DNA from: Roseibium algicola
GTDB lineage: Bacteria > Pseudomonadota > Alphaproteobacteria > Rhizobiales > Stappiaceae
Length of the DNA: 64,000 bases
Direction: 5' to 3'
NCBI RefSeq assembly: GCF_001999245.1
Contig: NZ_CP019631.1
Location: forward strand, 186,001-250,000
Made by a program: the position numbers and the translations under genes. The notes below the pieces were generated by a model. That model was given only the letters and a program-made list of their open reading frames with translations. It did not search any database and was not told the DNA's origin. Below are positions 57,593-64,000 of this stretch, piece by piece. Within the stretch, counting starts at the first letter, position 1; each line of letters starts with the position of its first letter.

Positions 57593-58255
57593 ATGACAAA
57601 CCTCAACGCAACGCAAATGACCGAATTGCTCCGCATCGTCTCGATGCGGATCGACGAAGCAAGTGCCGAACTTGGCGCCCTGGATGGCGCCATCGGTGAT
57701 GCCGACCATGGGAACACCATGGCACGCGGATTTGCCGCGGTCGTTACCGCATGCGTTGAGGCTGCAAACCAGGACGTGAAGGCCGGTGCCCTGTTGCCGA
57801 TTGCAGGACGCTCGTTCCTGAATGCCGTCGGTGCAACGACCGGCCCGCTCTATGCCAGCGCCTTCCTTCGGGCTGGTCAGGCCTTTGATGCGCAGCAGGA
57901 TATTCCGGTCGATCGTCTCCCGGAGATGGTTGTCTGCTTCTGCGACGGGATTGCACAACGGGGCAAGGCGACCCCTGGCGACAAGACCATGCTGGACGCC
58001 TGGGGGCCGGCTGCGCGTGCCGTAACAGAAGCACAACAGAACGGGGCAGGCCCGGTTGCTTGCCTCGATGCCGCGCTGGAGGCGGCGAGCGAAGGGCGAG
58101 AAGCCACGCGCGCCATGGTCGCCTCCGTCGGCCGGGCCGCAAGACTGGGTGAAAGATCCCTCGGGCATGTCGACCCGGGAGCCGCCTCCGCAGTCATCAT
58201 CATTGCCGCATTGCGCGAGGGTCTCGCGAACCTCCTGCAAGGGGAGGCAAGCTGA
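57593..58255 (+). CDS. dhaL: DhaL, ATP-binding subunit of a dihydroxyacetone-type kinase
   Basis: From ATG 57593 the protein has 220 residues and is a stand-alone DhaL domain, with the Mg-ATP motif DGAIGDADHGNTMARGF and VGATTGPLYASAFLRAG. Its partner is expected to be a separate DhaK: the DhaK domain of the SorC fusion encoded directly downstream. Its stop overlaps the start of that gene (TGATG). The DhaL domain of the fused kinase upstream is a paralogue. Confidence 0.88.
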   Translation: MTNLNATQMTELLRIVSMRIDEASAELGALDGAIGDADHGNTMARGFAAVVTACVEAANQDVKAGALLPIAGRSFLNAVGATTGPLYASAFLRAGQAFDAQQDIPVDRLPEMVVCFCDGIAQRGKATPGDKTMLDAWGPAARAVTEAQQNGAGPVACLDAALEAASEGREATRAMVASVGRAARLGERSLGHVDPGAASAVIIIAALREGLANLLQGEAS

Positions 58256-60341
58256 TGGTGAAGCGTTCCGGCGGGAAATCCGACAAGGCCGTCCTGAGTG
58301 AAATGCCGATGCGGTTCGGCGACGATCCGCTGCTGTGGGCTGCCTGGCTCTATTACGAAGACGGCATGACCCAGGCGGATATCGCCAACCTCATGGGGCT
58401 TTCCCGGGCGTCGGTGAATACCTATCTGGCCGATGCGCGCACGCGGGGGCTGGTCAATATCGAGATCGAACCGGATCGCTTCCGTTCGGTCATGATCGCA
58501 AAGGCCATGAAGGACCGCTTCAACCTGCAGGATTGCCTGGTCATCCCAGCGAAGGCGGTGATCGCTCTCTGTTCGAACGGCTTGGCGCTGCAGGTGCGCA
58601 GGTGCTCAAGAGGCTGGTGCGCGCCGGCGATACGATTGCAGTGGCCTGGGGCCGGTCTGTTCTGTCCCTTGCCGAGGAAATGCACCATCCGGGCCTTGCC
58701 GACATTCGCGTTGTTCAGGCGTCCGGCAGCACGACGGCGCGTATACCCTGGACCCCGGAGGCTTGCGCCGCGCGCCTTGCCGAAGCGCTCGGGGCTCGTT
58801 GGGTGCCCCTGTCGGCACCTGCCATCGTATCCTCGCCGGAAATGCGCGAACGGCTGCTGGCCGAAACCGTCTTGTCCGAGCAGATGGTCGTTCTTTCGGA
58901 AGCCAATCGCATCGTGATGGGCATTTCGTCGATGCGCCCGGAAAGCACAATTCACACAAGCGGCTTTCTCGACGGGGTCGACCGGCAAGCGCATTATCAG
59001 GACGCGGTCGGCAGCGTCAGCGGGCGCTTCATCTCGGCACGTGGGGAACCGGTCATCGGTCCGGTCAACGATCGGACGATCGGCCTTGATCTTGCAGCGT
59101 TGCGGGCAATCCCGCAGCGCATTGCCGTTGCCGGCGGCATTGAAAAGGTTTCGGCGATCCTTGCTGCGCTGCGTGGCGGATACGTCAACGTGCTGATCAC
59201 CGATGCGGCCAGTGCAAGAGGTGTGCTCACGGCGGATGGCTGGCAGGAGCCGAAGCGGCGTTCGCAAGTCCCGGCCCCTGTTGTCGACGGGGCTGCACCG
59301 CGCGTCCATCACGGCGGCGACAAGAAACTGATCAACGAAGCACGGGACATTGTCGACGAGAGTATCGACGGTCTTCTGCTGGCGCATGAACCCTTGCTTG
59401 CCAAGGTGCCGGGGACCCATCGTGCCGTGATGGTGCGGCACGGGCCGAGGTCCGGCAAGGTCGGCATCGTCATAGGGGGCGGTTCGGGCCATGACCCCGG
59501 GTTCTGGGGTTATGTCGGCCAGGGCTGCGCTGATGCTGCCGTCATGGGCAACATCTTTGCCGCGCCGCCGCCTGATCCGATTCTGGCTGCGAGCCGTGCA
59601 GTTCATGGCGATGCCGGGCTTCTTTATATCTACGGAAACTTCTCCGGTGACGTCATGAACTTCGACATGGCTGCCGAAATGGCGGCCGCGGAGGGAATTC
59701 GTGTTCGTCAGGTTGTGACGACAGACGACATCGCCTCGTCACCACCGGATGCCCGCGGGTCGCGCCGGGGTGTTGCCGGCAACGTCTTCGTTTTCAAGAT
59801 CGCGGGGGCTGCGGCAGATCTCAATGCCTCGCTCGAGGCCTGCGAAATCGTTGCGCGGCGCGCGGTCGACTGTACCTACACGATGGGTCTGGCCCTGGAG
59901 CCGGTAAGGCTGCCCGATACCCGTCAGCCGAGTTACGAGGTCGGTCCGGACGAGATGGAGATCGGGGTCGGCATCCACGGTGAACCCGGTGTGATGCGGC
60001 AGAAGATCGTCAAGGCGGATGATGCCGCGGATCTGCTTCTGGACCGCATTCTGAGCGAGATGGCACCGGTGCGCGGCGATCGCGTGGCGCTGCTCATCAA
60101 CTCGCTCGGCGGCACCCAGACGATGGAACTCTACATTCTGGCACGCCGTGTTCGCCAGCGTCTGAAGGCGCATGGCATCGGCGTTCACCGCACCTTCGTC
60201 GGACCGTATTTCACCTCGCTGGACATGAAGGGAGTGTCGCTCTCGCTGATGAAGCTGGACGACGAGCTTATCACCCTTCTCGACCATCCCTGCCACACTC
60301 CTGCACTGACGGAACTCGGTGAGCAGAAGGGTGGAAAATGA
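58255..60341 (+). pseudogene. SorC-type regulator fused to DhaK, interrupted by an apparent -1 frameshift near 58551
   Basis: From ATG 58255 the first frame encodes an N-terminal helix-turn-helix (MTQADIANLMGLSRASVNTYL) and runs to CLVIPA near residue 99. After that the family-like sequence continues in the next frame as EGGDRSLFERLGAAGAQVL, then a SorC sugar-binding domain (AWGRSVLSLAEEM and NVLITDAASARGVL) and, from about 59318, a whole DhaK domain (KKLINEARDIVDE, GGGSGHDPGFW and GIHGEPGV). Adding one G near 58551 gives one 695-residue protein. No slippery heptamer is visible, so it is either a real one-base deletion or a sequencing error. If intact it would be a regulator fused to a ketose kinase subunit. 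The DhaK frame itself is undamaged. Confidence 0.72.
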
Positions 60342-60392
60342 CGAAAAGACAATGGGTTAAAGGTGAATTGTCAAACCTTGAATCAGGGTGAT

Positions 60393-60404
60393 TGACATTT
60401 GTCA
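60393..60404. promoter_or_regulatory. Perfect palindrome upstream of the permease gene, candidate operator
   Basis: TGACATTTGTCA is its own inverted repeat and is preceded by T to form a TTGACA hexamer. It lies 66 bp before the permease start and resembles 55635-55646, so it is a candidate SorC-type or other operator. Confidence 0.45.
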
Positions 60405-60469
60405 GATACCCTTGTCTAAATACAATTAACGATCCGGAGTGCAAACGCTCCGGCCCCTGGGAGGAAAGA

Positions 60470-61453
60470 TTGTTGCCTAGAGCTGACCGACAGACGGTGT
60501 TTTTGGCGCTGATCAATGTGATCGTGCTGGTCACCGGTGCCCTGCTTGCAGGTGCCAATTTTATCGACAGCTATAACCTGCAGATCATGGCTGCCCAGGT
60601 ACCGGAGCTCGGCCTGCTGGCGCTTGGCGTGACCCTGGCCATGATCTCCGGGAACGGCGGTATCGATCTTTCCGGTATCGCCCTGGCCAATCTTTCCGGC
60701 ATCGTTTCGTTTCTGGTCGTTCGTGCACTTGTCGTGCCGGGTGACGATCCGCTGCTGTTCTCCTGGACGTTCGCCGGCGTTGCAATTGCGGTCGGTCTCG
60801 TCGGTGGTCTTCTGAATGGAATAGTCATCGCCTTTGCCGGTCTGACGCCGCTGATCGCGACACTCGGCACCCAGCTGCTGTTCACCGGTGTCGCCGTCTG
60901 GCTGACCAACGGATCGGCACTCAGCCTCGGATATATTCCGCCGCTCGACAGCTTTGGAAACCTGCCCGTTCTCGGCGTTCCCCTGTGCTTCACGCTGTTT
61001 GTCGTGGTGGCCGCGCTGATTGCCTATGTCCTGCGCTATACGCCCTTCGGTGTGAAGCTGATGCTGCTCGGGTCGAATGCGAAGGCCGCTCACTATGGCG
61101 GTATTCCGGCCCGCCGCATGATCGTGATCACCTATACGATCTGCGGAATTCTGGCCTCTATCGCGGGTGTCGTCATCGCTTCACGCAATCTGTCCGTCAA
61201 ATGGGATTACGGCAGCTCCTATGTCCTCATCGCGATCCTGATTGCGGTTTTGGGTGGCGTGAAGCCGGAAGGCGGATACGGCAAGGTGCTGTGCGTTCTT
61301 CTTGCGGCAACGGCGCTGCAGATCCTGTCGAGCCTGTTCAACTTTCTCGGAATCTCGAACTTCTTCCGCGACCTTGCCTGGGGTGTCCTTCTGCTCGCCC
61401 TGCTGGCCTCGGCTCGCGTGAACTTCAGCATCTGGTTGCCATCAAGGCAATGA
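60470..61453 (+). CDS. Sugar ABC transporter permease (RbsC family)
   Basis: The protein has 327 residues from a TTG at 60470 (a second TTG at 60473 is equally placed) after the strong ribosome site GGGAGGAAA; the frame upstream has no better start. It has about eight membrane helices and the family loop ISGNGGIDLSGIALANLSG near residue 60. It forms the channel for the importer whose binding protein and ATPase follow. A second permease may lie beyond the window, since only one is seen here. Confidence 0.85.
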   Translation: MLPRADRQTVFLALINVIVLVTGALLAGANFIDSYNLQIMAAQVPELGLLALGVTLAMISGNGGIDLSGIALANLSGIVSFLVVRALVVPGDDPLLFSWTFAGVAIAVGLVGGLLNGIVIAFAGLTPLIATLGTQLLFTGVAVWLTNGSALSLGYIPPLDSFGNLPVLGVPLCFTLFVVVAALIAYVLRYTPFGVKLMLLGSNAKAAHYGGIPARRMIVITYTICGILASIAGVVIASRNLSVKWDYGSSYVLIAILIAVLGGVKPEGGYGKVLCVLLAATALQILSSLFNFLGISNFFRDLAWGVLLLALLASARVNFSIWLPSRQ

Positions 61454-61460
61454 ACGGATG

Positions 61461-61491
61461 CGCCGCGGGCCTGAGGGCATCCCGGGCGGCG
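61461..61491 (+). terminator. Stem-loop before the binding-protein gene
   Basis: CGCCGCGGG (61461-61469) and CCCGGGCGGCG (61481-61491) can fold with a small bulge, just after the permease stop codon. It may uncouple transcript levels of permease and binding protein. Confidence 0.45.
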
Positions 61492-61533
61492 CAAGAATGA
61501 ACAGCCCTTTTAAAAAACCGTGGAGGAAAGACT

Positions 61534-62535
61534 ATGAAATCAGTCAAGAAACTGGCTGGAAGCGCGCTCGTCCTGAGCACTATACTTGCCGGCCCGGCTT
61601 TGGCTGCAGACGAGCAGACCATCACGACGGTCGTGAAGGTTACCGGCGAAAACTGGTTCATCCGCATGAACGAAGGCGTCGATGCCTTCAATGCGGACAA
61701 GGAGGCTATCGACGCCACCCAGATCGGCCCGGCACAGGCCGATGCCGCTCAGCAGGCGCGCATCATCGAGGATCTGGTTGCCAAGGGCGTATCCGCGATC
61801 GCGGTAGTGCCGATGGATCCGTCCGCACTGGAAGGCGTGCTGCGCCGTGCACAAGGCCGTGGCATCAAGGTCATCGCCCATGAAGGTGACAGCATCGTCA
61901 ACGCGGATGCCGACATCGAAGCTTTCGACAACGCGGCGTTCGGCACCAAGATCAACGAAGGTCTGGCTGAATGCATGGGCGGTGAAGGCAAGTGGACGAC
62001 CTTCGTCGGCTCGCTCGGCAGCCTGACGCACAACCAGTGGGTTGATGCCGGTGCGGCCAACGCGGAAGCAAAGTATCCGGGCATGGAACTGGTTGCTGCG
62101 AAAAACGAATCCTTCAACGACGCCAACAAGGCGTATGAGAAGGCCAAGGAAATCCTGCGCGCCTATCCGGACATCAAGGGTTTCCAGGGTTCCTCCGCAA
62201 TCGACGTCATCGGCATCGGCCGTGCGATCGAGGAAGCTGGCCGGTCTGATCAGACCTGCGTCTTCGGCCTGGGTCTGCCCAAGGACACCGGACCTTACCT
62301 GGAGACCGGCGCTGTCGACCGGATCTACTTCTGGGATCCGAAGGATGCCGGCTACGTGATGAACGTCGTTTCGGAAAAGATCCTCAACGGCGAAGAAATC
62401 ACCGATGGCGCCGACCTCGGCGTGCAGGGCTACAACTCGGTCAAGGTGAGCCAGGGTCCGGGCAAGGGCATCATCATTCAGGGTCAGGCCTGGGTTGATG
62501 TCGGCAAGGAAAACTACGGCGAATACCCGTTCTGA
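61534..62535 (+). CDS. Sugar ABC transporter periplasmic binding protein (ribose/AI-2 type)
   Basis: The 333-residue precursor has a signal peptide (LAGSALVLSTILAGPALA, cleavage near residue 24) and the LsrB/RbsB-like fold: VTGENWFIRMNEGVDAF, GVSAIAVVPMDPSALE, VIAHEGDSI and FQGSSAIDVIGIGRAIEE. A strong GGAGGAAAG precedes the ATG. It captures a sugar-like ligand for the permease and ATPase of the same operon. The ligand is not clear from sequence. Confidence 0.87.
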   Translation: MKSVKKLAGSALVLSTILAGPALAADEQTITTVVKVTGENWFIRMNEGVDAFNADKEAIDATQIGPAQADAAQQARIIEDLVAKGVSAIAVVPMDPSALEGVLRRAQGRGIKVIAHEGDSIVNADADIEAFDNAAFGTKINEGLAECMGGEGKWTTFVGSLGSLTHNQWVDAGAANAEAKYPGMELVAAKNESFNDANKAYEKAKEILRAYPDIKGFQGSSAIDVIGIGRAIEEAGRSDQTCVFGLGLPKDTGPYLETGAVDRIYFWDPKDAGYVMNVVSEKILNGEEITDGADLGVQGYNSVKVSQGPGKGIIIQGQAWVDVGKENYGEYPF

Positions 62536-62560
62536 TCCTCTGACACACGACTGCAAAACA

Positions 62561-62585
62561 GGGGGCGCGGGAACACCGCGTCCCC
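62561..62585 (+). terminator. Stem-loop after the binding-protein gene
   Basis: GGGG-G-CGCGG and CCGCG-T-CCCC pair around a 5-nt loop, 25 bp after the stop codon. It resembles the position of the stem-loop in the first transporter operon (4602-4634) and probably stabilises the binding-protein mRNA. Confidence 0.55.
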
Positions 62586-62613
62586 GAACCTATCGAATTC
62601 ACAGGACGTCACC

Positions 62614-64000
62614 ATGCAGCCCCAGCCCGCTCAGTCTCAAAAGACAGGCACGGCGCCTTTTCTAGAGATCCGCAATGTGCGCAAGTCGTTCGGCGGCGTG
62701 CAGGCGCTGAAGGATGTCAGCGTCACGCTTCATGCCGGACAGATCTACCATCTCATGGGTGAAAACGGCTGCGGCAAGTCCACGTTGATCAAGATCATCT
62801 CTGGCGCCCAACCGGCGACATCGGGACAGATCTTCATCGATGGCGTGCAGACCGAAGGCGAGGTCGCAGGCGATCTCGGTGCCATCGGTGCCCTGCGTGC
62901 GGGCATCGAGACCGTCTATCAGGACCTTTCCCTACTCCCCAATCTGTCGGTTGCCGAAAATGTCGCCCTCACAGGTCAGCTCGTGGAGGCAGACGGCAGT
63001 CTCGCCCGGAGGCTGAAGTTGGGCGCGCTTTACGAAACTGCGGCCAAGGCTCTTGAGCAGGTTCATCTGCCGACGGACCGTGCCTTCCTGACGCGCAGAA
63101 TTGACACGCTTCCTCTTGCAACCCGGCAGCTGGTCGCGATTGCTCGCGCCATTGCCGCAGAGGCACGGCTCGTCATCATGGATGAGCCGACCACTTCGCT
63201 CACTCGGCAGGAGGTGAACTACCTGCTTTCCGTCGTCCGGAAGCTTTTGGACAAGGGCGTGACGGTCCTGTTTGTGACGCACAAGCTCGACGAGGTGAAG
63301 TCGCTTGGTGGACACGCCATCATCATGCGTGACGGTCAGAAGGTTGCCGAGCGCGACGTGACCACCACCAACAAGGCCGAAATCGGTCATCTGATGACCG
63401 GTCGCGAGATTTCCGAGGCCCGGTATCGGACCGAACCGAAAATCGGCGATACACTGCTTCAGGTCGAAGGACTGAGCCAGGGACGTGCCTTCAAGAACCT
63501 CTCGTTCACGGTGCGCAAGGGGGAAATTCTGGGTGTGACCGGCCTTCTGGATTCCGGCCGCAACGAGCTGGCCCTTGCGCTGTCCGGTGTCGTCCCGGCA
63601 GAGCGCGGCACGATCCGTCTGGACGGCCGGTCGGTTGCCCTGCGCTCACCGGCCGAAGCCATCAGGGAAGGCGTCGGCTATGTTCCCGAAGACCGCCTGA
63701 CTGAAGGCCTGTTCCTGGAGAAATCCATTCAGGACAACGTCACGTTGCCCGTGCTGAACAGGCTTCGCAATTTCTTCGGAATGATCAGCCAGCGCAAGGC
63801 GCGCAAGCTCTCCGAAGACCAGATCACTGATCTTCAGGTGGTCGCGCCCGATGTCACGGTGCCGGTGCAGTCGCTTTCGGGCGGTAACCAGCAACGGGTT
63901 CTGATCGGACGCTGGCTCACCATCGAACCACGCCTTCTGGTACTGCACGGCCCGACTGTCGGCGTCGATGTCGGCTCGAAGGACACGATCTTCCGCATCA
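62614..64000 (+). CDS. Sugar ABC transporter ATP-binding protein, partial (runs off window)
   Basis: From ATG 62614 an open frame of 462 codons continues beyond the end. The first half has Walker A GENGCGKST, a signature region LATRQLVAIARAI and Walker B VIMDEPTTSL. The second half has GYVPEDRLTEGLF, SLSGGNQQRV and GPTVGVDVGSKD, as expected for a duplicated RbsA/LsrA-type ATPase. It completes most of the 500-residue length; only a short C-terminal part is missing. It energises the importer formed with the upstream permease and binding protein. Confidence 0.88.
   Translation, partial: MQPQPAQSQKTGTAPFLEIRNVRKSFGGVQALKDVSVTLHAGQIYHLMGENGCGKSTLIKIISGAQPATSGQIFIDGVQTEGEVAGDLGAIGALRAGIETVYQDLSLLPNLSVAENVALTGQLVEADGSLARRLKLGALYETAAKALEQVHLPTDRAFLTRRIDTLPLATRQLVAIARAIAAEARLVIMDEPTTSLTRQEVNYLLSVVRKLLDKGVTVLFVTHKLDEVKSLGGHAIIMRDGQKVAERDVTTTNKAEIGHLMTGREISEARYRTEPKIGDTLLQVEGLSQGRAFKNLSFTVRKGEILGVTGLLDSGRNELALALSGVVPAERGTIRLDGRSVALRSPAEAIREGVGYVPEDRLTEGLFLEKSIQDNVTLPVLNRLRNFFGMISQRKARKLSEDQITDLQVVAPDVTVPVQSLSGGNQQRVLIGRWLTIEPRLLVLHGPTVGVDVGSKDTIFRI

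Noticed and set aside
58540..58570. Programmed -1 ribosomal frameshift in the SorC-DhaK gene
   Set aside because: No X-XXY-YYZ slippery heptamer and no obvious downstream pseudoknot are visible; a one-base deletion or sequencing error is simpler.

Overview
The window reads as a chromosome segment of a GC-rich alphaproteobacterium. The likely affiliation is a marine Stappiaceae/Rhodobacterales-like lineage such as Labrenzia/Roseibium; this is an inference from gene content and protein style, not proven. No rRNA, tRNA, CRISPR array, insertion sequence or phage gene was recognised.

Positions 1-8829 hold a sugar or polyol utilisation locus. On the minus strand are an SGNH esterase, a ROK-type regulator, a mannitol-dehydrogenase-family oxidoreductase and the start of an aldo/keto reductase. 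On the plus strand are a periplasmic binding protein, a double ATPase, two permeases and a second SGNH esterase. Positions 9182-16908 are ordinary accessory genes: two Rnk-like proteins, an AhpD-like protein, a thiolase divergent from a TetR regulator, a GT4 glycosyltransferase, a 1.5 kb AT-rich stretch without convincing genes, and a MarR regulator with a cysteine-rich tail coupled to a gamma-carbonic-anhydrase-like protein.

Positions 16992-47269 are a nearly complete nitrite-to-N2 denitrification island: cytochrome c, 5-aminolevulinate synthase (hemA), a Crp/Fnr regulator of Dnr/NnrR type, norCBQDEF, nirS with the heme d1 genes nirE-C-F-DL-G-H-J-N plus a CbiX-like chelatase, nosRZDFYLX, nnrS and nnrU. 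No nitrate reductase genes are present. Positions 47281-55251 extend it with oxygen-independent ubiquinone synthesis (ubiT, ubiU, ubiV, and ubiD/ubiX) and ferrous iron uptake (feoA, feoB). Eight sites of the form TTGAC-N4-GTCAA, or one to two changes from it, lie between these transcription units. Seven of them sit 60-77 bp from a start codon. This suggests that one Dnr-like regulator coordinates heme supply, NO2-/NO/N2O reduction, quinone supply and iron supply during anaerobic growth.

Positions 55837-64000 hold a second carbohydrate locus: a DhaK-DhaL fusion kinase, a separate DhaL, a SorC-type regulator fused to a further DhaK domain (with an apparent one-base deletion near 58551), and an ABC transporter (permease, binding protein, ATPase running off the window). 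The layout fits catabolism of a short ketose or polyol (dihydroxyacetone or tetrulose/tetritol type); the substrate cannot be read from the sequence.
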